This document shows positions 43,385 through 51,468 of a DNA stretch of 60,854 nt, piece after piece. The stretch is from positions 1 through 60,854 of the forward strand of contig NZ_JACJLC010000011.1 in NCBI RefSeq assembly GCF_016901955.1, read 5' to 3'. Both the position numbers and the translations under genes were made by a program. The stretch comes from Pseudoflavonifractor phocaeensis (lineage in GTDB: Bacteria; Bacillota; Clostridia; Oscillospirales; Oscillospiraceae). A model generated the notes under the pieces. That model did not search any database, was not told the DNA's origin, and saw only the letters and a program-made list of their open reading frames with translations. How positions within the stretch are numbered: position 1 is the first letter of the stretch; each line of letters opens with the position of its first letter.

Positions 43385-44140
43385 TTACATCCCCGCTTTC
43401 AGTTCGTGATAAAAGTCCAGGGTGCGAAAGCCCCGGTCCAGCTGGGTGCGCAGGAACCCCTCGCACACCTGGGCAAGGCAGGCCAGGCCGTCCGCGTCCA
43501 GTGCAAAGGAAAACAGCCGCTTGGGGTCGCCGTAAACGATGTGGCGCAGGGCGGCCAGGGCTCCCTGGGTAAGGGGAAGGGACTGGCCCTCCCCCACTTC
43601 CCGCTTGCAGGCGGCGCAGTGGAGCACCCCCTCTGTCAGGTGAAGCATGGGCCCCTCCGGGTCCGGTCTGCCGCAGACGGCGCAGGCGTCGGCCAGGGGC
43701 TCATAGCCCTCCAGGCACATGAGCTTCAGTTCAAAGGCCCCCTTCACCAGGGCCTGGGGGCGATCCAGCTTGTCCAGGGCGTGGAGGGAGTTCAAAATCA
43801 GGGACAGGGCGGCGGGGTCGGGCCGGCCCTCCACCGACACCGCCTCCATCACCTCAGCGAAGTAGGAACCCAGGGCCAGCAGCTCCAGATCACCCCGCAT
43901 ATGCCAAAACTGCCGAAGAGATTCGGCCTCGTTGAGGGTATAGCGGTCCTTGTAGGCAAAGAGGGTCATGTCGGAGTAGACCAGCAGCTGGGCGGAGGCC
44001 GCCAGGGGACTGCTCTTCCGCCGGCAGCCCCGGGCCTTTACGGTGCGCTTGCCTCCCTCGGCGGTGAGGACGGTGAGGATCTTGTCGGCCTCCTTGTAGT
44101 TGACCTCCCGCAACACCAGGCCCTGTGTGGTGATGTGCAT
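43385..44140 (-). CDS. recO: DNA repair protein RecO
   Basis: RecO loads RecA onto gapped DNA with RecR and RecF. The 251-residue protein has an OB fold (TTQGLVLREVNYKEADKILT), a helical middle domain and a zinc-binding loop with CAVCGRPDPEG and LHCAACKRE, four cysteines in the usual CxxC...CxxC pattern. It is located between era and phzF with single-base gaps on both sides, a standard Firmicutes era-recO arrangement. Confidence 0.93.
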   Translation of the reverse strand: MHITTQGLVLREVNYKEADKILTVLTAEGGKRTVKARGCRRKSSPLAASAQLLVYSDMTLFAYKDRYTLNEAESLRQFWHMRGDLELLALGSYFAEVMEAVSVEGRPDPAALSLILNSLHALDKLDRPQALVKGAFELKLMCLEGYEPLADACAVCGRPDPEGPMLHLTEGVLHCAACKREVGEGQSLPLTQGALAALRHIVYGDPKRLFSFALDADGLACLAQVCEGFLRTQLDRGFRTLDFYHELKAGM

Positions 44141-44141
44141 C

Positions 44142-45035
44142 TCACTCGTCTCGGTAGCCGAAGTTATGGATAAGATTCAGGTTGTCCCGCCAGCCCTCCT
44201 TCACCTTCACCCAGGTCTGGAGGAACACCTTGGTGCCCATAAAGGCCTCGATGTCGGTGCGGGCCAGGGTGGAAATCTTCTTGAGCATGGCGCCGCCCTT
44301 GCCAATGATGATGCCCTTGTGGCTGGCCTTCTCGCAGTAGATGGTGGCATCCAGGTCGATGATCTCGTTGTCCCGCTCGGAGAAGCGGGTGATCTCCACG
44401 GCGGTACCGTGGGGGATCTCCTTATCCAGGCAGAGCAGCAGCTTTTCCCGGATGATCTCAGCGCACACCTGCCGCTCTGGCTGGTCGGTAACCATGTCGT
44501 CGGGGAAGAGCTGGGGCCCCTCGGGTAGGAACTCGGCCAGCAGGTCCAGCAGCTCATTCACGCCCTCGTTCTGCTTGGCGGAGATGGGCAGGATGGCGTT
44601 GAAGTCGTGGGCCTGGCCGTAGGTCTGCATGACGGCCAGCAGGGCCTCCTTCTCCACCGTGTCCATCTTGTTGATGACCAGGATGGAAGGCACCCCCAGC
44701 CCCTTGATGCGGGCGATGAGCTCGGCCTCCGGCCCGCCGATGTGGGGAATGGGCTCCACCAGCAGCAGGATGGCGTCCACGTCGGCCACGCTCTCCTTGA
44801 CCACCTTCACCATGTAGTCCCCCAGCCGGGTACGGGCCTTGTGGAGACCAGGGGTGTCCAGAAAGACATACTGACAGTCGCCCCGGTTGACCACCGCGCT
44901 GATGCGGTTGCGGGTGGTCTGGGGCTTGTTGGAGACGATGGCGATCTTCTCCCCCACCAGGGCGTTGGTCAGGGTGGACTTGCCCACGTTGGGCCGCCCC
45001 ACAATGCTTATCATGCCGGATTTTTTGATTTCCAT
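44142..45035 (-). CDS. era: GTPase Era
   Basis: Era is a small-subunit assembly GTPase that binds the 3' end of 16S rRNA. The 297 residues show G1 GRPNVGKSTLTNAL, G3 DTPGLHKARTRLG, G4 NKMD and a C-terminal KH domain (IIIGKGGAMLKKISTLARTD). It normally follows ybeY and the cdd/dgkA genes. Here a RAYT transposase remnant sits between ybeY and era. Confidence 0.95.
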   Translation of the reverse strand: MEIKKSGMISIVGRPNVGKSTLTNALVGEKIAIVSNKPQTTRNRISAVVNRGDCQYVFLDTPGLHKARTRLGDYMVKVVKESVADVDAILLLVEPIPHIGGPEAELIARIKGLGVPSILVINKMDTVEKEALLAVMQTYGQAHDFNAILPISAKQNEGVNELLDLLAEFLPEGPQLFPDDMVTDQPERQVCAEIIREKLLLCLDKEIPHGTAVEITRFSERDNEIIDLDATIYCEKASHKGIIIGKGGAMLKKISTLARTDIEAFMGTKVFLQTWVKVKEGWRDNLNLIHNFGYRDE

Positions 45036-45242
45036 AGGTGATCCTCAACTTTCTTGAGCATTTTTGATGTAGTATTCATCCTCCCGCCATTGGACGGGAT
45101 TGGTGTCGATATAGTTCCAGATACGGAGATAATCCGCCTCATTGCGGATGATGTGGTCGTAATAGCTGCGCTGCCAGAGTGTCTCTCCCAAGCGCAGTGT
45201 CACCTGCCGTTTGAAATAACGCACCAGTGCCGGGATCCCGCC

Positions 45243-45272
45243 TGTAGGGGCCGATGTCCCCATCGGCCCACC
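45243..45272 (-). repeat. REP-like palindrome inside the RAYT gene (copy 1)
   Basis: TGTAGGGGCCGATG-tccc-CATCGGCCCACC on the plus strand, in frame in the transposase as GGPMGTSAPTGG. The stem is 9 bases (GGGCCGATG/CATCGGCCC). Confidence 0.75.
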
Positions 45273-45385
45273 CTCCAGGCAGGCGATCATGTGGATGTGA
45301 TTGGGCATCACAACAAATTTGTCCACCTGTGGCATCTGTACCAATACGTCCCGCACGGCCTGCCCCTTGTGCGTAAGCTGTACCT

Positions 45386-45414
45386 GCGGGCCGATGAGGA
45401 CATCGGCCCCTACA
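45386..45414 (-). repeat. REP-like palindrome inside the RAYT gene (copy 2)
   Basis: GCGGGCCGATG-agga-CATCGGCCCCTACA, opposite in orientation to copy 1 and read as VVGADVLIGP. It is the same unit as at 42489-42518. Confidence 0.75.
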
Positions 45415-45499
45415 ACCCGTCCCAGGACACACCGCCGATTTTTGACACAGATCGTCAGAAAAGCTGTAATCATATCCCTTCAGCCGCAGGGGTTTGCGA

Positions 45500-45985
45500 T
45501 TAGTCCCGGCCAATGCCCAGCTGGCCCAGGATGGCCTCCTCCCGCGCTCTCATCCGGGCTTTCATTGGGCCCTCGTCCATGTGGTCGTACCCCAGCAGGT
45601 GGAGCGCCGAGTGGACGGCCAGATAGGCCACCTCCCGACGGGTACCGTGGCCGAATTCCTTCCCCTGGGCCTTTGCCCGCTCCAGGGAGAGCACCATGTC
45701 CCCCAGAGGCACCAGTCCGGTGCCCGGGTCGGCGTCCTCCGCTGTGGGGAGCTCCCCGGGCCGCAGGTCAAACATGGGAAAACTGAGCACGTCGGTGGGC
45801 CTGTCCACCCCCCGCTGCTCCAGGTTGATCTGGTGGATCCCCTCGTCGTCGGTGAAGAGCACGTCCACCTCCCAGGGCACGTCCACCCCCTGGGCCTCCA
45901 GGGCGGCGGGGATCACCTGCCGCAGCAGGTCGGCATACTCCTCCGCGCCCTCCACCTCAGTCTCAATGATGAGCTCATGCTTCAT
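45500..45985 (-). CDS. ybeY: Endoribonuclease YbeY
   Basis: YbeY is a metal-dependent RNase for 16S rRNA 3' maturation and ribosome quality control. The 161-residue protein has the zinc motif HSALHLLGYDHMDEG (HxxxHxxGxxH). Ahead of it are TDVLSFPMFDL and the substrate-side LGDMVLSLERAK. The ATG at 45985 follows GAGGG and overlaps the phoH end by 11 bases. The longer frame to 46060 duplicates phoH sequence and was rejected. Confidence 0.93.
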   Translation of the reverse strand: MKHELIIETEVEGAEEYADLLRQVIPAALEAQGVDVPWEVDVLFTDDEGIHQINLEQRGVDRPTDVLSFPMFDLRPGELPTAEDADPGTGLVPLGDMVLSLERAKAQGKEFGHGTRREVAYLAVHSALHLLGYDHMDEGPMKARMRAREEAILGQLGIGRD

Positions 45986-46961
45986 TTTTTCGTCCCTCTT
46001 TTTTGGCCCGGCGCTTTTCGTCGGCCTCGTAGGCCTTGATGATTCGCTGGACGATGACATGGCGCACCACGTCGGACTCGTTGAGCTTGCAGATGGCGAT
46101 GTCCTCCACCCCGTCCAGCACCCGCATGGCCTCCTTCAGGCCGGAGACCGTATCCCGGGGCAGGTCGATCTGGGTGATGTCCCCGGTGATGACGATTTTG
46201 GAGCCAAAGCCCAAGCGGGTCAGGAACATCTTCATCTGTTCCCGGCTGGTATTCTGGGCCTCGTCCAGGATGATGAAGGAGTCGTCCAGGGTGCGGCCCC
46301 GCATGTAGGCCAGGGGGGCCACCTCAATGTTGCCCCGTTCCACATATTTCTGATAGGTCTCAGGCCCCAGCATTTCAAACAGGGCGTCGTACAGGGGCCG
46401 CAGGTAGGGGTCCACCTTGGATTGCAGGTCGCCGGGGAGGAACCCCAGCCGCTCCCCCGCCTCCACGGCGGGCCGGGTCAGAATGATACGGTTGACCTGC
46501 TTGTCCCGGAAGGCGGCCACGGCGGCGGCCACCGCCAGATAGGTCTTGCCGGTGCCCGCCGGGCCGATGCCCAGGGTAATGGTGTTTTTCTTGATGGCGT
46601 CCACGTACCGCTTCTGGCCCAGGGTCTTGGCCTTGATGGGCTTGCCCTTGGCGGTGACGCACAAAACATCCCGGGCGATATCGTTGATGTGGGACTCGTT
46701 GCCCGCCCGCACCAGATTGATGATGTAGCGCACGTTCTGCTCGGTGATGGTCTCCTTCCGTCCCGCCAGGCCCAGCAGGCCCTCCACCGCCTTCACGGCG
46801 TGCATCACGGCCTCCGCCTCGCCGGAGATCTTCAGCTGGTCGCCCCGGCTCACCACCGTCACACCCAGTTCGCTCTCAATGAGCTTGATATTCTCGTCAA
46901 AGGATCCAAAGACGTCGATGACGTCCTCCATCCGCTCAATATTGATGGTCTGTTCTGTCAT
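45975..46961 (-). CDS. phoH: PhoH-like ATPase
   Basis: The 328-residue protein is a PhoH family P-loop ATPase. An N-terminal KH-like domain (LGVTVVSRGDQLKISGEAEA) precedes Walker A IGPAGTGKTYLAVAAAVAAF at about residue 137, Walker B DDSFIILDEAQNTS and the sensor SKIVITGDITQIDLPR. It is linked to RNA metabolism with YbeY, its usual neighbour. The start at 46961 overlaps the yqfD stop by four bases. Confidence 0.93.
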   Translation of the reverse strand: MTEQTINIERMEDVIDVFGSFDENIKLIESELGVTVVSRGDQLKISGEAEAVMHAVKAVEGLLGLAGRKETITEQNVRYIINLVRAGNESHINDIARDVLCVTAKGKPIKAKTLGQKRYVDAIKKNTITLGIGPAGTGKTYLAVAAAVAAFRDKQVNRIILTRPAVEAGERLGFLPGDLQSKVDPYLRPLYDALFEMLGPETYQKYVERGNIEVAPLAYMRGRTLDDSFIILDEAQNTSREQMKMFLTRLGFGSKIVITGDITQIDLPRDTVSGLKEAMRVLDGVEDIAICKLNESDVVRHVIVQRIIKAYEADEKRRAKKEGRKNEA

Positions 46962-48187
46962 GGATCGGCCTCGTTTTCTTGTGTAATGGGGTCGGGCGCA
47001 AACCGTCCGATCTCTTCCCGGCACTCTGCCCGGAGGGTGACCTCCAGCATCCCCTCCCGCTCCACTGCGGAATAGGATGTGGAGACAATCTCCCCCTCCC
47101 CCGTCAGCTCCTCCAGCTGGGTGAGCAGCCGCTCTTGCAGCAGCTCCTCCGCCGCCGTCCGGTCCACGGGGGCGGTCTCCAGCTGGTAGGCCCGACAGGT
47201 CTCCCGGATCACGGCCAGGGGCATCTCCCGGCCGCCGGGGAGGGTCAGGTTCCAAGTGTTCCTTATTTTATCATACCTGTCAAAAGAAATTCCACCCTTT
47301 CCGGAAAAAACCGTATCCCTGCCGAAGCAGGTAAAAATCCACCGGGTGTACTCCTCTCCGGTGTACGCCTTAACCTGGGCCTCCAGCGGGATGCGGGCGG
47401 TGAGGGTCCGCCAGGTCCTGGCCCACACCTGTCCGGAGGCCCGCACCTGGTAGGAGCCCATATAGGGGTCCGCGCTATAGGGGGCGGACTCCAGCCGGAC
47501 GGTACCCGAGATCAGGGTCTCCCCCGCCACCACCGTGTCTCCCGGCTTCACCAGGGCGTCTCCCGAGAGGGCGTCGATTTTGATGATAATCCCCGAGGCG
47601 GTGGCAACAATGCTGCCGGTCTGGCTCTCGTCCGCCACCTCCGGGGCGGGCACCGCCTCCCGCACCAGCACCTCCGCCCGGATACCGTACAGATTGATGG
47701 AAAGCCAGGACAGCTCTGGCAGCTGGAGCATCACCTTGTTGCCGATGGTCCGCTCGTCCAGGGCGGGACCAAAGGCCCCCACGCCCAAGCCCTGTCGCCG
47801 CAGTTCGGTGAGGATCTCCGCCGTGGTCACGTTCACATTGCCCTTCACCTCGATGGTGAGGATAAAGGCGGACAGGATACACACCGCCAGGGCGGACAGG
47901 GTGAGCCCCACCAGAAAGGCATACCGCCGGCGGAACCGGGCCAGAAAATAGGGCAGTCCCTTTCGTCCCACCGGGGTGACACTGCACAACACCCGGTCCC
48001 CCAGCAGCAGAGCCTGGCGGCTCCCCCCACGGGTCACCGTCACCCGCAGTCGAGTAGTCTCAAGCCATTCCACCCGCCAGAACAGGATGCCCCGTTGGGC
48101 GCACAGGTTGAGGAACCGCTCGGGGAAAGCCCCCTCCACCTCCAGGCACACACTCCCCCGCAGGAGATTCACCAGCCGCTGCAGCAT
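46958..48187 (-). CDS. yqfD: Sporulation protein YqfD
   Basis: The 409-residue protein has one transmembrane segment at about residues 92-115 (AFLVGLTLSALAVCILSAFI) between a small cytoplasmic domain and a large outer domain rich in beta strands (VKGNVNVTTAEILTELRRQG, ALVKPGDTVVAGETLISGTV). This is the YqfD/SpoIV-like family found in sporeformers, whose exact role is unclear. Gene order yqfC-yqfD-phoH-ybeY-era is conserved in Bacillus and Clostridia, supporting the call. Confidence 0.92.
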   Translation of the reverse strand: MLQRLVNLLRGSVCLEVEGAFPERFLNLCAQRGILFWRVEWLETTRLRVTVTRGGSRQALLLGDRVLCSVTPVGRKGLPYFLARFRRRYAFLVGLTLSALAVCILSAFILTIEVKGNVNVTTAEILTELRRQGLGVGAFGPALDERTIGNKVMLQLPELSWLSINLYGIRAEVLVREAVPAPEVADESQTGSIVATASGIIIKIDALSGDALVKPGDTVVAGETLISGTVRLESAPYSADPYMGSYQVRASGQVWARTWRTLTARIPLEAQVKAYTGEEYTRWIFTCFGRDTVFSGKGGISFDRYDKIRNTWNLTLPGGREMPLAVIRETCRAYQLETAPVDRTAAEELLQERLLTQLEELTGEGEIVSTSYSAVEREGMLEVTLRAECREEIGRFAPDPITQENEADP

Positions 48188-48203
48188 CCCCGTCCCCCCC
48201 TTG

Positions 48204-48485
48204 TCACTCCAGGTCGATCCCGGCGATGTCTCCGGTGATGAGCAGCTCGTTGCCCGTCATGGCCTTCAGCTCCAGCTCCCGGCCCCGGACCTTCACCATC
48301 CACTTGCCCCCGGAGATGTGGATCTCTTCATTGCCGTAAGCCAGGATGCCCTTGTGGTTCTCCATCCGCAGCTCCCGGCTGCCGGTAAGTTCCAGCTTGG
48401 GCAGCCCCGCCACCACGTCTCCCGGCAAATCCAGAAATTCCGCCGTCTTTTCCAGCAGCCCGGGCCGCTTTCGGTTGCGCTCCAT
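48204..48485 (-). CDS. yqfC: Sporulation protein YqfC (YabP/YqfC family)
   Basis: The 93-residue protein ends in the small beta domain of the YabP/YqfC family (LELTGSRELRMENHKGILAY and VRGRELELKAMTGNELLITG). In Bacillus the gene is under the forespore or mother-cell sigma factors. Among several in-frame ATGs I chose 48485 because GGGGGT lies seven bases before it. The ones further upstream have no site and run into a hairpin array. It precedes yqfD with a 16-base gap. Confidence 0.88.
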   Translation of the reverse strand: MERNRKRPGLLEKTAEFLDLPGDVVAGLPKLELTGSRELRMENHKGILAYGNEEIHISGGKWMVKVRGRELELKAMTGNELLITGDIAGIDLE

Positions 48486-48532
48486 GGCCTCGACCCCCTT
48501 GTGTGTATCCATATGCGGCAGGGTCGTCCATC

Positions 48533-48778
48533 TTGACAGCAAAAGGGCCTGCCGCAAACCGGCAGGCTCCCGCTTGTCAAAAAAGTCCCCCCGAAGGGGG
48601 CCTCGCAGAGTTCCGCCGTCCGCAGACGGCGGAATCAAATCAAAATCCGCCATTTCCGGGGACATGAGCCTCGGAAATGGCACTTCTCATGACGGATGGG
48701 ACGACAATTTCGCCAGAAATCGAGTCCCATCCGTCATGCAGCTTTTTGCCGGAAAAGACCTTGCGGTCTTTTCCGGCA
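48533..48778. repeat. Array of six hairpins
   Basis: Six separate stems fill this gap: 48533-48579 (TTGACA...TGTCAA closing GGGCCTGCCG/CGGCAGGCTCC), 48585-48602, 48611-48634 (10-base stem), 48650-48680 (9-base stem), 48688-48738 (15-base perfect stem CATGACGGATGGGAC) and 48747-48778 (14-base perfect stem TGCCGGAAAAGACC). No gene is visible. One end hairpin may serve as terminator of the radical SAM gene, but the rest is unexplained. Confidence 0.75.
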
Positions 48779-48787
48779 GGCTTCAGC

Positions 48788-49660
48788 TCACACCCCCGTC
48801 AGGTCAAAAGGCGGGATATATTCGGTTTGGGCCGACTCCGCCTCCTGGGCGAAGCCCTCCAGCCCCAGTGCGGCCATATAGGCCTGCGCCGCCCGGGCCT
48901 CCGACGGACGCACCCGCCGGTCGATCTCCGGAAACTCCGCCGCCCGGCCCAGGGGAAGGTACTGGCTCATGAGGGAAAATAGCACCTGGCCCGGCTCAAA
49001 CCGCTGGGCCACCCAGTCCATGACCTCCTTGGCCTCGGCCAGCCGCCCGGGCAGCAGCAGGTGGCGGATAACCACCCCCCGCTTCAGCAGGCCGTCCTCC
49101 ATCCGGCAGGGACCGGTCTGGCGGACCATTTCCAGAATAGCTCTCTTGGCCGTCTCCGGGTAGTCCGCCGCCCCGGAGTACCGGGCGGCGGTATCTGCCC
49201 GGGTGTATTTCAGGTCGGGCAGGTAGATCTGCACCTTACCCTCCAGGGCCCGCAGGGTCTCCACCCGGTCATACCCCCCGGAGTTCCACACCACCGGCAC
49301 CGGCAGGGGGTCCGCCAGTGTCTGGAGCGCCACATGGGCGTAATGGGTGGGATTCACCAGGTTGATATTGTGGGCTCCCTGGCCGATGAGCTCAAAAAAG
49401 ATCTCCCGCAGCCGCTCCACCGTAATGGGCTTTCCGAAATCCTGGCGGCTGATCTTTTCATTCTGACAGAACACGCAGCCCAGGGAGCAGCCGGAGAAAA
49501 ACACCGTGCCCGAGCCCCTTGTGCCCGAGATGGGGGGCTCCTCCCACTGGTGGAGGGCCGCCCGGGCCACCACCGGGGCCTCCGGCATCCGGCACAGGCC
49601 ATGCCCCTCGGTCTGGGTGCGCAGGGCCCCGCACTGTCTGGGGCAAAGGTTACAAATCAA
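48788..49660 (-). CDS. Radical SAM protein (PflA-like)
   Basis: This 290-residue enzyme of the radical SAM superfamily has its iron-sulfur motif CSLGCVFC (CxxxCxxC) at about residue 58, in a segment reading VFFSGCSLGCVFCQNE. An N-terminal cysteine cluster, LICNLCPRQCG, is typical of putative pyruvate-formate-lyase-activating relatives. The glycyl-radical partner is not nearby. The start is TTG at 49658-49660, five bases after GGGGGGAG and overlapping the tdk stop. An ATG at 49720 has no site. Confidence 0.85.
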   Translation of the reverse strand: MICNLCPRQCGALRTQTEGHGLCRMPEAPVVARAALHQWEEPPISGTRGSGTVFFSGCSLGCVFCQNEKISRQDFGKPITVERLREIFFELIGQGAHNINLVNPTHYAHVALQTLADPLPVPVVWNSGGYDRVETLRALEGKVQIYLPDLKYTRADTAARYSGAADYPETAKRAILEMVRQTGPCRMEDGLLKRGVVIRHLLLPGRLAEAKEVMDWVAQRFEPGQVLFSLMSQYLPLGRAAEFPEIDRRVRPSEARAAQAYMAALGLEGFAQEAESAQTEYIPPFDLTGV

Positions 49661-50247
49661 TCCCGCTCCCCCCTTATGCGCTGGGGGCCTAAATTCCCCT
49701 CTTTCCAGTGCTTGCGGCACAGGCCGATATACCTGTCGTTGGCCCCCAGCACCACCTGCTCACCCTCCTTGAGCACATGCCCATTCTCGTCGAACCGGGC
49801 GTTGCACAGGGCCTTCTTGCCGCACCAACAGATGGTCTTGACCTCCTCGATCACGTCGGCGCAGGCCAACAGCTCCGCCGAACCAGGGAACAGGTCCCCC
49901 TTGAAGTCGGCCCGCAGGCCGTAGCAGATCACCGGGATGTTCCAGTCATCCACCAGGTCGGTGAGGTAGCGCACCTCCTCCCGGCTGAGGAACTGGGCCT
50001 CGTCCACAATGATACAGGCGTAGGGCTTCAGCGCCCGGGGAGTCATTTCCATCAGCTCGGAAAAGTAGATGCAGGGGTGACTCAGCCCCGCCCGGGAAGC
50101 CACGAACCGGGCCCCGTCCCGCTGGTCCACGGCGGGCTTTACCAGCAGGGCGTCCTGTCCCCGCTCCTCATAGTTGTAGCGCACCATCAGAGCGTTGGCC
50201 GTCTTGCTGGAGCCCATTACACCATATCGAAAATAGAGCTTTGCCAT
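49657..50247 (-). CDS. tdk: Thymidine kinase (type II)
   Basis: This enzyme phosphorylates thymidine in nucleotide salvage. The 196 residues show a P-loop GVMGSSKTANALM (a variant of GxMxxGKT), DEAQFLSREEV as the DExQF segment with the catalytic Glu, YGLRADFKGDLFPGS, and the zinc site with CWCGKKALCNAR. GGAGGAGAGG precedes the ATG at 50247. It overlaps the mutY end by 31 bases and the radical SAM gene by four, so all three form one operon. Confidence 0.93.
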   Translation of the reverse strand: MAKLYFRYGVMGSSKTANALMVRYNYEERGQDALLVKPAVDQRDGARFVASRAGLSHPCIYFSELMEMTPRALKPYACIIVDEAQFLSREEVRYLTDLVDDWNIPVICYGLRADFKGDLFPGSAELLACADVIEEVKTICWCGKKALCNARFDENGHVLKEGEQVVLGANDRYIGLCRKHWKEGNLGPQRIRGERD

Positions 50248-51281
50248 GGGTCCTCTCCTCCTAATCGCCGCTCCACCGTCTCCCGGAAGGCCCGGAATGC
50301 GTTGGGCAGGGCATAGTCCCGGGCCAGTTCCTCCCGCCCAACCCACACCCAACCCTCCGGCAGCCGCTCTCCGGCGGCCTCCACCAGGATGGAGCCCATA
50401 TGCCACTCGATGTGGGTAAAGATGTGCCTGCCCGCCGGGCCGTCAGCCAGGGTGGCGGCCTCCACCGGGCAAGAGGCGGGGGACTGCTCATTGGGATACT
50501 CCCACAGCCCCGCCAGCAGGCCCCGTTTGGGCCGCCGCCGGAGGGCCACCTTTTCCCCATAAAAAATCAGGAACACCGTGCGCTCCTCTACCCGCCGGGG
50601 CTTTTTGGGGGTCTTGACCGGCAGTTCCCCGATGCGCTCTGTCCGTCGGGCCACACAGAAGTCCCGGGCGGGGCAGCGGTCGCACAGAGGGGCCCCGTTG
50701 GGCAGGCAAACCATCGCCCCCAGCTCCATCAGGGCCTGGTTGAAGTCCCCGGGGGCCTCCACCGGCATCACCGCCCGCAGGGCCTCCCCCATCCGTGCCT
50801 TGGTGTCTCCCTTCAAAATGTCGCCTTCGTCCCCGGTGACCCGGGCCACTACCCGCAGCACGTTGCCGTCCACCGCCGGCACCGGGATACCAAAGGCGAT
50901 GGAGGCGATGGCCCCGGCGGTGTAATCCCCAACCCCGGTCAGGCACCGGATCTGCTCATAGGTGTCCGGGAAGGCCCCGTCGTGGTCCTCCATGATCTGC
51001 CGGGCCGCCTTTTGCAGGTTGCGGGCCCGGTTGTAGTAGCCCAGCCCCTGCCATAGCTTCAGCAGCCTGTCCTCCTCCACCGCCGCCAGGTGGGCCACCG
51101 TGGGCAGCTCGTCCAAAAACCGGCGGTAGTAGTCCAGCACCGCCGCCACCCGGGTCTGCTGGAGCATGATCTCGCTGATCCACACGTGGTAAGGGGTGGG
51201 ATCGCTCCGCCAGGGCAGTACCCGGGCGTTCTCCCGGTACCATTCCAGCAGGGGGATGGGCAGCAATTCCAGATTGTTCAA
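50217..51281 (-). CDS. mutY: A/G-specific adenine glycosylase MutY
   Basis: MutY removes adenine mispaired with 8-oxoguanine. The protein of about 354 residues has SEIMLQQTRVAAVLDYYRRF (catalytic Glu), a helix-hairpin-helix CLTGVGDYTAGAIASIAFG, the catalytic Asp in VDGNVLRVVARVTGD and a four-cysteine iron-sulfur site starting CLPNGAPLCDRC. A NUDIX-like C-terminal domain (GEKVALRRRPKRGLLAGLWE) completes it. TTG 51281 sits seven bases after GGAGG. ATG 51287 has only one base of spacing. The ATG at 51323 lies in the promoter -10. Confidence 0.92.
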   Translation of the reverse strand: MNNLELLPIPLLEWYRENARVLPWRSDPTPYHVWISEIMLQQTRVAAVLDYYRRFLDELPTVAHLAAVEEDRLLKLWQGLGYYNRARNLQKAARQIMEDHDGAFPDTYEQIRCLTGVGDYTAGAIASIAFGIPVPAVDGNVLRVVARVTGDEGDILKGDTKARMGEALRAVMPVEAPGDFNQALMELGAMVCLPNGAPLCDRCPARDFCVARRTERIGELPVKTPKKPRRVEERTVFLIFYGEKVALRRRPKRGLLAGLWEYPNEQSPASCPVEAATLADGPAGRHIFTHIEWHMGSILVEAAGERLPEGWVWVGREELARDYALPNAFRAFRETVERRLGGEDPWQSSIFDMV

Positions 51282-51321
51282 GGGCATACCTCCGTCACAG
51301 ATCAAACTTCGTTTGGTCTCC

Positions 51322-51350
51322 ATTATAGTATGCTCCGGCCCTTTTTTCAA
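51322..51350 (-). promoter_or_regulatory. Promoter of mutY-tdk-radical SAM operon
   Basis: On the minus strand TTGAAA and TATAAT are separated by 17 bases, which puts the transcript start just ahead of the mutY ribosome site. Confidence 0.8.
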
Positions 51351-51384
51351 CGGGACCAACCCTATGAAAATTTACCCCTTCCCC

Positions 51385-51414
51385 TTGCGCTCACCCACCG
51401 TCAGCCGATATAAT
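51385..51414 (+). promoter_or_regulatory. Promoter of the FUSC gene
   Basis: TTGCGC and TATAAT are separated by 18 bases, 55 bases before the start codon. It is divergent from the mutY promoter. Confidence 0.7.
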
Positions 51415-51468
51415 AGTTCCATACCAACAGTTAGATAAGCAATCAATTGGAAAAAGAGGGGATCAGCC

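Larger units (their letters stand above)
45045..45513 (-). pseudogene. REP-associated tyrosine transposase (RAYT), frameshifted, with internal REPs
   Basis: The Y1/IS200-like family is shown by the HuH motif VMPNHIHMI, the tyrosine segment WQRSYYDHIIRNEADYLRIW and the end YIDTNPVQWREDEYY. The N-terminal motif NRKPLRLKGYDYS is present but in another frame. About 14 bases seem missing before FLTICVKNRR, near 45464. Two palindromes of the TGTAGGGGC family lie inside the gene and are translated as VVGADVLIGP and GGPMGTSAPTGG, where relatives need no such insertions. It follows the ybeY stop directly and is probably not active on its own. Confidence 0.75.

Noticed and set aside
48533-48778. CRISPR array
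   Set aside because: The hairpins differ in sequence and there are no equal direct repeats with unique spacers.
51285-51359. Longer mutY starts at 51323 or 51359
   Set aside because: 51323 lies in the -10 of a consensus promoter and 51359 upstream of it, so neither would be on the transcript.
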